Below are positions 35,714 through 44,188 of a stretch of 64,000 bases of DNA, in pieces. The first letter of the stretch is position 1. Each line of letters begins with the position of its first letter. The notes below the pieces were generated by a model that saw only the letters and a program-made list of their open reading frames with translations, did no database searches and was not told the DNA's origin. A program made the translations under genes and the position numbers. The stretch is from Emcibacter sp048269205. GTDB lineage: Bacteria > Pseudomonadota > Alphaproteobacteria > Sphingomonadales > Emcibacteraceae. The stretch is from the NCBI RefSeq assembly GCF_048269205.1, contig NZ_JBLXJC010000001.1, positions 1,798,001 through 1,862,000 of the forward strand, read 5' to 3'.

Positions 35714-36744
35714 TTACCTGTTCCTTTACATGATATTCTATTACCCGGTACGACGCTTTCTCTGGCCACGTTAAAAACCCGCAATCCATCGATATTATAT
35801 TTGTTCAGGGACGCGGCATTTTTTCGGGCAATTTTCAGATAGACCTCGTCAAAGGTTTTCTGATCCTCCGCCGATATTATGTGGAATTCGACACCCTTCT
35901 CGAGGGCCGTTTCCAAACCGGCTTGCAGAGATGCTGAAATTTCTTCTTGCAGGGCCTGCTCCCAAACCGAAATGCTCTGCTCGAACAGAGCCTGCTCCCG
36001 TTCATGCAGACTGTCCCACAAGGCCCTGCTCATGGCCCGTGACGGATACCCCCCCCGTGGAATTTCCACTTGTGTAAAATGTCCCGCGACCTCGGAAAAA
36101 TGAAGTGACTTGAAAGTATCACCCGGCGCAGCCACCCCGTCGATCACGCCCTTTGCAAGCGCAGAATAAACTTCCCCCATAGGCATAGAGACCGGATCTG
36201 CCCCAAGCTCGAGAAACACCTCCAAAAGTTCTGTCGGAACCCGAAGGCGCAATCCCTTGAGATCTTCAAGGTTCTTCACTGCAACATCGCGGGTGATCAG
36301 GGCTGGCAAGTTTCCTCCCTGCACCGCCAGGACTTTGAGCCCTTGCAGTTCCCGGTCAAACTGAACGCTGCTTTTCTCCATACATCTGTAGAGTTTCGTC
36401 TGATTGTCCATGCTGGTCACGCCGCTGTAAAAACCGGCCTGTATGCGCAGCAAATGCGCCCCGCCCTTTGCATAGATCGGCGTGATCAGTCCGATATCCG
36501 CCACGCCATGACGGATTTCTTCCATGGAATGATCTGATGAAAGCAGAGATCCGGACCAGAAAGCGTCTATGCGAATTTTCCCGCTGGATTCTTCCTCAAT
36601 GAACTTCATCCACCGAAGGTCGGCTTTGCTGAAAGGATGAGACGGACTATAGGGCGAGGCAAAGCGCAAAATTCTACTATCTACGTTTTCCCGGCCATCG
36701 CAGCCCGCAAGAAGGAACAATATCAGACACAGAATATATCTCAT
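35710..36744 (-). CDS. TRAP transporter substrate-binding protein (DctP family), lipoprotein
   Basis: 344 residues. A signal sequence with lipobox FLLAGC puts the lipid on Cys15, which is unusual because most DctP proteins are free periplasmic proteins. The DctP fold is visible in FASPYSPSHPFSKADLRWMKFI at the N-terminus and in VKNLEDLKGLRLRVP and VIDGVAAPGDTFKSL, the conserved binding-loop regions. The Arg of LKGLRLRVP would bind the substrate carboxylate. It is separated from the two permease genes (DctQ, DctM) by the three dehydratase/CoA-transferase genes, but all lie in one overlapping operon. It imports an organic acid; lipid anchoring would keep it at the inner membrane. Confidence 0.9.
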   Translation of the reverse strand: MRYILCLILFLLAGCDGRENVDSRILRFASPYSPSHPFSKADLRWMKFIEEESSGKIRIDAFWSGSLLSSDHSMEEIRHGVADIGLITPIYAKGGAHLLRIQAGFYSGVTSMDNQTKLYRCMEKSSVQFDRELQGLKVLAVQGGNLPALITRDVAVKNLEDLKGLRLRVPTELLEVFLELGADPVSMPMGEVYSALAKGVIDGVAAPGDTFKSLHFSEVAGHFTQVEIPRGGYPSRAMSRALWDSLHEREQALFEQSISVWEQALQEEISASLQAGLETALEKGVEFHIISAEDQKTFDEVYLKIARKNAASLNKYNIDGLRVFNVARESVVPGNRISCKGTGK

Positions 36745-38027
36745 TTCACCCCTTCACTTTCGAGGAAATCCGCAACCAGACCGACCATCCGGTCGTGGTC
36801 CCAGCTCTTCGCATCAACCATGTCTCCATTGATGCCCAATACCGGCAAGCCAGCCTCCTCCAGGGCAAACTTGGTTATCAGAGTACCGGACTGGGACAGC
36901 CGGTTTTCCGGCGGCAGCAGAATAACAGCCGCATCAATACCGCAGCGCTCTGCTTCGGCGGTCATCCAACCGTTCATCCAGGGCGGCAAGTGAAGCACTT
37001 CATTCATGGAACAAATCCGGCTTGCCAGGGCCTCCATGGGCCGGCCCTTCAGATCACGAATATACTGGGGGCCGGCGAAGGGCATATACATGGACCAGAC
37101 AAAGACCGCACCAAGCTTCTCCTCGAGCGCCTGATAGAAACCCGGATCATGCCATACCCCTGCGCCGATCCACATCAGGCGTATTTTTTCGTTGCTTGAA
37201 ACGCCAATGCCCTGCCGCACTCGTTCTGCGACTTCATCACGAAAGCGTTTTGCATGACTAACGGCCCAGTCTGAGCCGCGGTGCCACTGTGGAATCATGG
37301 TATTGGGCATCTGGTCAGCAATGGAGACCGGACAGGGCCGCGCCTCTCCGATCAACCTTGCTGCGTCCGCAATATAAGTTTCCTGCTCATTAATCCGCAC
37401 CATCAAAGTCTTCAGCTTTTCCATCTCGAACCTGCGGTTGGTTTTCTTTTCCAGCAGAACGATCAGATCATGCATTTCGTCCACAAGCAGTTTGATACGG
37501 TCCTCTTGGTAAACATTTTCCCAATCCGTGTTGGATCGCTTAAACCACTGGCCGTCCTTGCTTTCCCAGGCAGGCGCCTCCAGCGGAAAAAAGTCGGTGC
37601 CCAGAGCTTCGGCCCATTGAGAAAAGACATGTTGCACACAGTCACATGTCAGGCGGGCTACCAGAACGGTGGGCGCGGGCAATCCTCCCCAAGGAGCCGT
37701 CTCTGGATCGTTCGCCAGCGTGCAGGCCAGGCCCAGGGAGCAATATTTACAGCTGTTCCCGGGATAGCCCTTTTCTTCCATTACCCGAAAATAACGTTCC
37801 GAAAGCTGCTTCGCGGAAATATAAGCCGACCACCACTGGTTTGTGACCAGCGGAATGTCCATGGCGTGAAAGATTTCATGGGGCGTGTCTGCCTGAGCTA
37901 CCACAAACGGTTCCCCATTTTCAACCACACGCTGCTTCAGTTCTCCTACGAATTGACGCTGATAGGCTGTTGCGAGGGAGGTACACTCCAGATCCTTGCG
38001 ACTTCGCTGTGATTTCAGGGTGCTCAT
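36741..38027 (-). CDS. 2-hydroxyacyl-CoA dehydratase/benzoyl-CoA reductase family subunit (larger, Cys-containing)
   Basis: 428 residues of the HgdB/BcrB/FldB superfamily. The N-terminal half has the Fe-S site region: NSCKYCSLGLACTL (Cys93, Cys96, Cys102) and ARLTCDCVQHVF (Cys128, Cys130). The C-terminal half has the Rossmann-like block EEAGLPVLGINGDMVD near residue 400. The third cluster-ligand Cys normally found in an R/GC motif just before this block is replaced by PPENRLSQ. Homologues dehydrate 2-hydroxyacyl-CoAs or reduce aryl-CoAs through ketyl radicals and need an ATPase activator, which is not in the window. It overlaps DctP by 4 bp downstream and the tandem CaiB upstream by 4 bp. The family is solid; the reaction is open. 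Confidence 0.82.
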   Translation of the reverse strand: MSTLKSQRSRKDLECTSLATAYQRQFVGELKQRVVENGEPFVVAQADTPHEIFHAMDIPLVTNQWWSAYISAKQLSERYFRVMEEKGYPGNSCKYCSLGLACTLANDPETAPWGGLPAPTVLVARLTCDCVQHVFSQWAEALGTDFFPLEAPAWESKDGQWFKRSNTDWENVYQEDRIKLLVDEMHDLIVLLEKKTNRRFEMEKLKTLMVRINEQETYIADAARLIGEARPCPVSIADQMPNTMIPQWHRGSDWAVSHAKRFRDEVAERVRQGIGVSSNEKIRLMWIGAGVWHDPGFYQALEEKLGAVFVWSMYMPFAGPQYIRDLKGRPMEALASRICSMNEVLHLPPWMNGWMTAEAERCGIDAAVILLPPENRLSQSGTLITKFALEEAGLPVLGINGDMVDAKSWDHDRMVGLVADFLESEGVK

Positions 38028-40153
38028 TTAAAAACCTCCAAAGCTGCAAGTTGCTCAATTCTTTCTTCACTCAGGCCGGCTAGATCACTGGCAACCTCCA
38101 GACTGTGTTCTCCGATGTCCGGTGCGCGGAAGGGCTGAATTTCTTCTGCGGAAAAGCTCACCGGTGTACGCATGTGGCCAAATTGGCCCAGGTGCTTGTG
38201 TTCGATGTTCACCAAGGCGCCACGCTGCATCAGACACCGGTCATGCTCACAGATATCTTCGATGTCCTGCACTACACCGCAACTGATTCCCGCTTCCTGA
38301 AGTTTTTCCATAATCGATACGGCATCCTGGCTACGGGTCCAATCGTCGATATCCTGCCCGCCAGTGATCTCTATCAGACGCCGCTCGTCTTCCTCACTCT
38401 TCAAAGAAAGTGCAACCCAGCGATCCGCACCGGAAGCTGGAAAAACATCCTGAAAATACATTCCTGGATCCGAATTCCCCCTCCGATGAGGCGCCAGGTT
38501 GCTTTGGGAGAGCTTGATCGCGTCCCGCATTTGCTGGACACAAATTTCATACATGGAGGCATCGATATGAACGGATATTCCTGTTTTCTGCCGATAATCA
38601 ATCGCTGCGATCCCCGCTGCCGCCATCACGAAGGGAACAATCACATCGCCGTAGGGCACAGCCCCGGGGATCACCGGATCCCTGTCTGGCCAGCCTGTCA
38701 AATAAGTGCGCGAGGAAAGAGCCCCGCCTGTGCCGTCCACCCCCCATTCCTGCGCCAGCGGTCCTGTCTGGCCGTAAACGCTGCCGGATACCATTACAAT
38801 GCCGGGATGTATCTTCTCAAGATCCTCGAAGGACAGCCCCAGTTTGGCCATGGTTCCGGGAGAGAAATTCTCCACAACCATATCCGCCCATTCGATGAGC
38901 GGGGTCAGAACCTCCCGGGATTCCGGCTTCTTGAGATCCAGCGCCAGACTTTTCTTTGACGTATTCAGATGTGCAAACCAGGGCTTGTCATTAAAGTTTC
39001 CAGCTTCGGAAACAGAGACCTGGACATCAAGCCGCGACATGCAGGGACGCCCCCGGCTTTCCACCTTGATCACTTCCGCCCCCAGGTCAGCAAGTGTTTT
39101 TGTCGTGATTGAACCGACCAGCGCCCAAGAAAAATCGAGCACCCGCAAACCGGACAGTGGTCCCTTTCGATCGCCTCGTCGTTGTTCGACAGGTGCAGCC
39201 TCCTGTCCTTCCACAATGCGGACAAACCGGCCAGGCATACGGTCACCGTCCCCATCCCTGGCCCAGAAATCGCGGGCATCCAGATGCGGGTCCGCCAGGA
39301 CATCACCGGGTTCCGCGACGACGCAGGCATTGATCCCCCGTCTGCGGCCTTCCGTCAGAATGTCTTCCTTCGTCCGTCCGGCAAAAAAATCAGCAATAGC
39401 CGCTTCCCAGCTGGCCCTTATATCTGGATCAAGGGTAGAGCGATTATACGCCAGCCAGTCGGTGCCCTTCATCGGGTTTTCCATCCCGGTCTCATCCATC
39501 CAGTCTGATAGCGCCTGGTTGGCGGGGGCGCCGAACCGTCCTGTCATCAGTGAATGGAAGCACCATCCATCAGACAGCTTCCAGATACATTTTACAGTAG
39601 CCTTGCCGTAATTTAATGCGCCGCCTGCTCGTCCCAGTTTGCGTTTATCAAACCGCCAGGCGAGCGTACCATTAACATTGCGATTGAAAGCCACCTCCTG
39701 GACAGATACATCCACATGCTGTCCGGTGCCATTAAGCTTGCGGGAATAGTAAGCGGCCATTGCGCCGGAAGCGGCCACCATTTCCGCATGAAATTCACAG
39801 GCATTCAATGCTTCCTTCACTGGTCGACGGTCCGGGTTGCCCGTCAGAATCAATGTGCCGCCCATAGCAGATGAGACCAGTTCTCCGCCTTGCCATTGCG
39901 CCCGGTCACCAAAGCTTCCAAATGCTGTGACGGATACGTGGATAAGTCGGGGGTTTTCCTTCTTCAGGGTCGCGCGACTGAGCCCCAGTTGTTCCAGGCG
40001 GGGCAATCCAAGATTCTCTATCAGGAAAGAGGCCTGCCCAACCTGCTCCACATCCGTTGAAATTGCCGCCCCCAGAGATGCCATGAACCGCGCGAGTGGG
40101 CGTTCTGCCATATCACCAAGTGCAATAACTAATTGATCTTTGAGAAATGTCAC
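38024..40153 (-). CDS. Tandem CaiB/BaiF CoA-transferase fusion (two domains)
   Basis: 709 residues, about twice the usual length. The first CaiB-like half (about 1-320) is degenerate at the N-terminus. The second (about 332-709) starts with the canonical LSGLRVLDFSWALVGS and GAEVIKVESRGRP. In the second half Asp503 (VPYGDVIVP) occupies the catalytic-Asp position. In the first half that position appears to be Glu120 (NACEFHAEM). One half may therefore be catalytic and the other structural, giving an intramolecular version of the interlocked CaiB dimer. The gene sits exactly between the two dehydratase-like subunits, with 4-bp overlaps on both sides. It probably activates the TRAP-imported acid to its CoA thioester. 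Confidence 0.87.
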   Translation of the reverse strand: MTFLKDQLVIALGDMAERPLARFMASLGAAISTDVEQVGQASFLIENLGLPRLEQLGLSRATLKKENPRLIHVSVTAFGSFGDRAQWQGGELVSSAMGGTLILTGNPDRRPVKEALNACEFHAEMVAASGAMAAYYSRKLNGTGQHVDVSVQEVAFNRNVNGTLAWRFDKRKLGRAGGALNYGKATVKCIWKLSDGWCFHSLMTGRFGAPANQALSDWMDETGMENPMKGTDWLAYNRSTLDPDIRASWEAAIADFFAGRTKEDILTEGRRRGINACVVAEPGDVLADPHLDARDFWARDGDGDRMPGRFVRIVEGQEAAPVEQRRGDRKGPLSGLRVLDFSWALVGSITTKTLADLGAEVIKVESRGRPCMSRLDVQVSVSEAGNFNDKPWFAHLNTSKKSLALDLKKPESREVLTPLIEWADMVVENFSPGTMAKLGLSFEDLEKIHPGIVMVSGSVYGQTGPLAQEWGVDGTGGALSSRTYLTGWPDRDPVIPGAVPYGDVIVPFVMAAAGIAAIDYRQKTGISVHIDASMYEICVQQMRDAIKLSQSNLAPHRRGNSDPGMYFQDVFPASGADRWVALSLKSEEDERRLIEITGGQDIDDWTRSQDAVSIMEKLQEAGISCGVVQDIEDICEHDRCLMQRGALVNIEHKHLGQFGHMRTPVSFSAEEIQPFRAPDIGEHSLEVASDLAGLSEERIEQLAALEVFK

Positions 40154-41199
40154 TTCTTCACTCCCTCCAGGAACCGCCGAATTTCATCCCCGGCGCTGTC
40201 ATTGAACAACCAATTACGGCGGGTGAGAGCAAGATAGGGTATTCCTGCTTTTTCCAGTGCTGCAACCTGCTTGGGCAATTCCCAGACAAGTGTTTCATCT
40301 TCCTCTATCATCCAGAGGATCACCGCTTCCGGCTTTTGTTCATCAACGCGCCGCAGCAACCGGTCGGAGAGGTTGCTGAAGGACCGCGGGCCATGGGAAC
40401 TCTGGTGAATATGTTTTGCCAATGCAGTAATTTCCCCCTCCTCTGCCACTGTAACCGCAGGGCCATAATGATGAAGAGAACCATCATGAAATTCATCAAT
40501 CACCGTCCAGCCGGACCGGTCAATAATTTGATGAATCCGGTCGTCTGGGGGAACGGACCCCGCCAAAATCAACCGTCTTCCACCTATTTTCTCGTCAACC
40601 TCGAAATGCTCCAGGACATCTTGAGGATCGGCAAAAAGCAGGGCACGGGAAAGTTGCTCCCAGGAAGCACCTGCACCGCTGCGATGCTCCAGTTTATCCG
40701 CCAGTTTTCGGCGTATTACATTTGCCTTTTTAATTCCCCCTGCCAACGCCTCGCGGTCAATTTTCAGTACGGCACATAGTTTTTCAACAGCTTCAGCATT
40801 CCGGGCCAGACTTGTAGGCCGCTGGATCTTTGCCACATCAAAAATTTCAGCCGTCGGCCCGGCCAGCACACCACGGGACTGAAGTTCACAAATGTAATAA
40901 TACAACCGCTGTATATTGTCGGACCCGCGGGAGAAAATCACCCGCTCCAGAAAATCAAATTCACCTCTGTGCCAGGCTTCCAGAATGGATCTTGTCCAGG
41001 GTGCAAAACCACTCTCAAGCCAGTTGTCCGCAAACGGTGTCACCATATCCGGTGTCCACGGCAGATGAACGACACCCCCCTGATAGGCCAAAAGAATATC
41101 CAGCGGAATATCCAAGCCCAAATACCCGATGGGGTGGCGTGTTCTTCGCACCGCCTCCAAAGGATCAGAAAGAATATCTTTTATAAACTTGCTCGTCAT
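40150..41199 (-). CDS. 2-hydroxyacyl-CoA dehydratase family subunit (smaller, Cys-poor)
   Basis: 349 residues with the HgdA/BcrC-like fold pattern: HPIGYLGLDIPLDILLAYQG, GEFDFLERVIFSRGSDNIQRLYYY split over about 80-102, and the late AALEKAGIPYLALTRR strand. It contains only two cysteines in all (Cys104, Cys142). Neither aligns with the usual cluster ligands, which read ESGFAPWTRS, SRGSDN and MIEEDETL here. It therefore cannot bind the standard [4Fe-4S] cluster and is probably a structural or substrate-binding partner of the 428-residue subunit. It overlaps the tandem CaiB by 4 bp and follows the TRAP large permease by 3 bp. Confidence 0.75.
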   Translation of the reverse strand: MTSKFIKDILSDPLEAVRRTRHPIGYLGLDIPLDILLAYQGGVVHLPWTPDMVTPFADNWLESGFAPWTRSILEAWHRGEFDFLERVIFSRGSDNIQRLYYYICELQSRGVLAGPTAEIFDVAKIQRPTSLARNAEAVEKLCAVLKIDREALAGGIKKANVIRRKLADKLEHRSGAGASWEQLSRALLFADPQDVLEHFEVDEKIGGRRLILAGSVPPDDRIHQIIDRSGWTVIDEFHDGSLHHYGPAVTVAEEGEITALAKHIHQSSHGPRSFSNLSDRLLRRVDEQKPEAVILWMIEEDETLVWELPKQVAALEKAGIPYLALTRRNWLFNDSAGDEIRRFLEGVKK

Positions 41200-41202
41200 A
41201 AC

Positions 41203-42531
41203 CTAACTTCCCAGAATATGAGGTAACCAGAGGGCAATTGCCGGGAACGAAATAATCAGCAGCAAGTGCACCAGATCTGAGGCCAGGAACGGCAACACGC
41301 CCCTGAAGACCTTTCCCAGAGTTATGTTTTTCGCAATCCCTTGTATGATGTAGAGATTCATGCCGATCGGTGGATGGATGAAGCCGATCTCGATCGCCCG
41401 TACAAGGAATATTCCAAACCAGATGGGAGAGTATCCCATGTCCCGAACCACAGGCAGCAGGATAGGCGTCGTCAGCAGCATCAATGCCAGTCCATCCAGT
41501 ACAGAGCCCAGCAGGAGAAGGATCACCGCAATCAACACCATTTTCATGAAATTCGAGACGCTCAGTTCACCGACCAATTGTGCAATCGCATCCGCAAATC
41601 CTGTGACACTGATAAATACGGCGAAGATCAGGGCGCCGATAACGATCAGGTAAATCATGCCGCTGGTTCTCAGGGTCTGCAACAGAGCGTCAGAAAGATT
41701 GTGCCATGTCAGACGTCGACGCATTGCGCTGATGAGCAAGGCCCCCATCACACCCACTGAGGCAGCTTCGGTGGGGGTAAACCAGCCCACGACAATTCCA
41801 CTGATCATCACGACTACCAGAAGCAGAATATCGATAACCTTTCTAAGGGCAACCCATCGATCCGGCCAGCTAATACGTTCGCTGGCCGGCGCCATCTCCG
41901 GCCGGAAAATGGCAATTAGCCATATCACAAGGAAATAGAATAACATCTGGGTCAGGCCCGGGATAATAGCTGCCGTAAACAGAGTGCCAATGGACTGTTC
42001 TGCAACAATACCGAATACAATCAACGCACCTGATGGAGGAATCATGGGGCCAAGCGTACCACCTGCGGCAATGGCTCCCGTTGCCAGTTGGTCCGAATAG
42101 CCGCGTTTGCGCATTTCCGGCAGGGCGACCAGCCCAATCGTCGCGACGGTCGCCAGGCTGGACCCGTTAATGGCACTAAAACCAGCGCAACCGCCGACCG
42201 AAGCCGCCGCCAGACCGCCACGACGATGGCCCATAAATGCCGCCGCCGCATCAAAGATATCTTTACTTGCATTGGAGGAAAATACCAAATGAGCCACCAG
42301 CAAAAACAAAGGCAGTGTGCCGAGTTCATATCTGGACAATGTCTCAAACAGGATGATCGCCGATTTGATTACGGCAGGCTCAAGGCCGAGAACAAGGACT
42401 GATCCACCAAAGCCGACAACCGCAAGGGCTATGCCAATGGGCATCCCCGCAACCAACAAACCAAAGAGAAAGAGAATTCCTGCAAGTCCGATTTCAGGTG
42501 ACACGCCGATCATGACTTCCTCCCACAGCAT
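41203..42531 (-). CDS. TRAP transporter large permease (DctM family)
   Basis: 442 residues, about twelve membrane helices. Typical DctM features are GILFLFGLLVAGMPIGIALAV at the N-terminus, GGCAGFSAINGSSLATVATIG with the conserved small-residue loop, AAGGTLGPMIPPSGALIVFGI, and at the end GFIHPPIGMNLYIIQGI. It forms the sodium-coupled elevator domain that works with DctQ and the DctP lipoprotein. Its start overlaps the small permease gene by 22 bp. It lies 3 bp upstream of the first dehydratase-like gene, so import and CoA chemistry are transcribed together. Confidence 0.94.
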   Translation of the reverse strand: MLWEEVMIGVSPEIGLAGILFLFGLLVAGMPIGIALAVVGFGGSVLVLGLEPAVIKSAIILFETLSRYELGTLPLFLLVAHLVFSSNASKDIFDAAAAFMGHRRGGLAAASVGGCAGFSAINGSSLATVATIGLVALPEMRKRGYSDQLATGAIAAGGTLGPMIPPSGALIVFGIVAEQSIGTLFTAAIIPGLTQMLFYFLVIWLIAIFRPEMAPASERISWPDRWVALRKVIDILLLVVVMISGIVVGWFTPTEAASVGVMGALLISAMRRRLTWHNLSDALLQTLRTSGMIYLIVIGALIFAVFISVTGFADAIAQLVGELSVSNFMKMVLIAVILLLLGSVLDGLALMLLTTPILLPVVRDMGYSPIWFGIFLVRAIEIGFIHPPIGMNLYIIQGIAKNITLGKVFRGVLPFLASDLVHLLLIISFPAIALWLPHILGS

Positions 42532-42992
42532 ATCGCCTCTTCCAAAAATGAACCAGTAACCAATAATAGACAGATAACGGAGAATATGCGGAACGGGAGA
42601 TAGGGAATATTCAATACCTCGCTCTCCTCATAGGCATTCCACATATCCATGATGAGCCACACATTGCCGACAGCCAGAATGATAAAAAGCAAAGCTGAAA
42701 TGACCATCCAGATCGCTACCAAAAAGGCTCTTCTATCTGCGTCAAGATGTTGCAGGATCAGCTTGACCACCGCATGCTTTCCGGCCCGTGTTGCGATCAC
42801 CAAAGCCGATGCTCCGGAAATAAGCACAAGAACCTGTACAATTTCAATGGCCCCGTGAAAGCCGAGACCAAGGTGCCGGCACACCACTGAAATTGCTTCC
42901 ACAAACGCTGCGCCAAGCAAGGCACTTCCCCCGAAATACAAGAGTATGAAGTCCAGAATTCTGTGTCCGGTGTTTTCCGTTTTCCCGGTCAT
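42510..42992 (-). CDS. TRAP transporter small permease (DctQ family)
   Basis: 160 residues from the ATG at 42992, which overlaps the CapA-like gene end by ATGA. A longer frame to 43184 runs into that gene and is unlikely. Four membrane helices are visible, with LGLGFHGAIEIVQVLVLISGASA in the second and third and the usual GKHAVVKLILQHLD cytoplasmic loop. It stabilises the large permease. The gene overlaps dctM by 22 bp. Confidence 0.9.
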   Translation of the reverse strand: MTGKTENTGHRILDFILLYFGGSALLGAAFVEAISVVCRHLGLGFHGAIEIVQVLVLISGASALVIATRAGKHAVVKLILQHLDADRRAFLVAIWMVISALLFIILAVGNVWLIMDMWNAYEESEVLNIPYLPFRIFSVICLLLVTGSFLEEAICCGRKS

Positions 42993-44128
42993 GATATAAA
43001 CACCACTCCTTCCCGATACTCCAGATTGATCATTGGCAAACCGGCCCTTACCGTAATATCCTTCAGATAAGCGCAGATCCTTTCGGACATTTCCCGATTG
43101 GCAATAACCGGGCGCCCCGGCGGCTCCACATACAGTGGTATGATCCCTGTCTCTAGACGTCCGTCCCGATGCCAGACCACACATCCCAGAAAAGCATTCA
43201 CAGCTTCGGGATGAAAAGGGGCCAGTTCATATCGGGGATCGGGTTCAAAACCGAACAATTCCTTCCGGCGCCGCGCCCATTCAGCCCGTTTCGGATGGGT
43301 GGCATTGGGGCTTAAAGCCCGGGTCACGACACAACCGTTTCCGAGGCCGTGAAAAACAGGCTTTCCGTTATGGAATTCGATGCCCCTGACGATATGGGCA
43401 TGGTGACCAATCACAATATCGGCGCCGGCCTCTACCGCAGCATGAGCTACCGGACGTTCGTAGGCCGCAAGCACAGCCGGTGTATGAACGATCCCCTTGT
43501 GCAGAGCGACGATCACCAGGTCAGCTTTTCTGCGTACCTGCCCGATATCTTCCCGCAATATGGAAAGCGCTTCCTCTGATACAGCTGAAAGCTCAACAGT
43601 GGGTGAAACAGGTTCTCCGCTGAGAGTGCTCATCGGCAGGTAGGCACACCCGGCCTTGTTCTTTCCGGCCCAGCTCAATTCCGGCCCCACACAATTGTAG
43701 GCAATGACAGCAATCCGGCGTCCATCGACCTCAATTGTTACGGGTTCGCGGGCCTGCCCGATATCCCGACCTGCACCTGTAGACAATATTCCCAGATCCG
43801 CAAGCTTGCTGCGGGTATCCATTATCCCCTGCATCCCGCAATCTGCTATATGGTTTCCGGCAAGGGTAGCAACGGTCTTTCCCAAAGCAGACAAGGGATT
43901 GAGATTTTCGGGATCGGCCCCAGGCGCGGGAATATCACCTTCCATTTCCTCGCTGCATGCGGTATGAGGAACCTCGATATGGACGATGTTAAGATCGGAA
44001 ACCGCCAAAGCATCCGCAATTCCAGACAGCCAATGGGCTGAATCTTCCACATCCAGAACCATATCGCCTGTAAAAACCAGCGAAGTTGCTTTATCTTTCT
44101 TTGAATGGTTGACAAAATAGTCAATCAT
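42989..44128 (-). CDS. CapA-family metallophosphoesterase-like protein
   Basis: 379 residues from the ATG at 44128, which has AAGGA ten bases upstream. An open frame to 44347 overlaps the divergent GntR gene and is not used. Motifs of the CapA/PgsA calcineurin-like family are VFTGDMVL, IVHIEVPHT, LAGNHIAD, VALHKG and VIGHHAHIVRG. There is no signal peptide or membrane anchor, unlike true capsule (PgsA) proteins, so it is probably cytosolic. It is the first gene of the TRAP/dehydratase operon. CapA-like proteins occasionally accompany amidohydrolase or transporter operons; the role here is unknown. It might remove a phosphate from the substrate or a dead-end metabolite. Confidence 0.82.
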   Translation of the reverse strand: MIDYFVNHSKKDKATSLVFTGDMVLDVEDSAHWLSGIADALAVSDLNIVHIEVPHTACSEEMEGDIPAPGADPENLNPLSALGKTVATLAGNHIADCGMQGIMDTRSKLADLGILSTGAGRDIGQAREPVTIEVDGRRIAVIAYNCVGPELSWAGKNKAGCAYLPMSTLSGEPVSPTVELSAVSEEALSILREDIGQVRRKADLVIVALHKGIVHTPAVLAAYERPVAHAAVEAGADIVIGHHAHIVRGIEFHNGKPVFHGLGNGCVVTRALSPNATHPKRAEWARRRKELFGFEPDPRYELAPFHPEAVNAFLGCVVWHRDGRLETGIIPLYVEPPGRPVIANREMSERICAYLKDITVRAGLPMINLEYREGVVFIS

Positions 44129-44175
44129 GCGAGAAAATTCCTTATAACCTACTGATTTTACAATAAAGGCTGTTC

Positions 44176-44188
44176 TGTGTATGACACA
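44176..44188. promoter_or_regulatory. Candidate autoregulatory operator centred on the GntR start codon
   Basis: TGTGT-ATG-ACACA is an exact 5-bp inverted repeat whose 3-base centre is the ATG of the GntR gene. It lies in the 52-bp divergent region that must hold both promoters. The size and form fit FCD-type GntR operators, but it could be chance. Confidence 0.45.

Noticed and set aside
42993..43184. N-terminal extension of the TRAP small permease frame
   Set aside because: It lies inside the CapA-like gene; the ATG at 42992 gives a normal DctQ length and an ATGA overlap.
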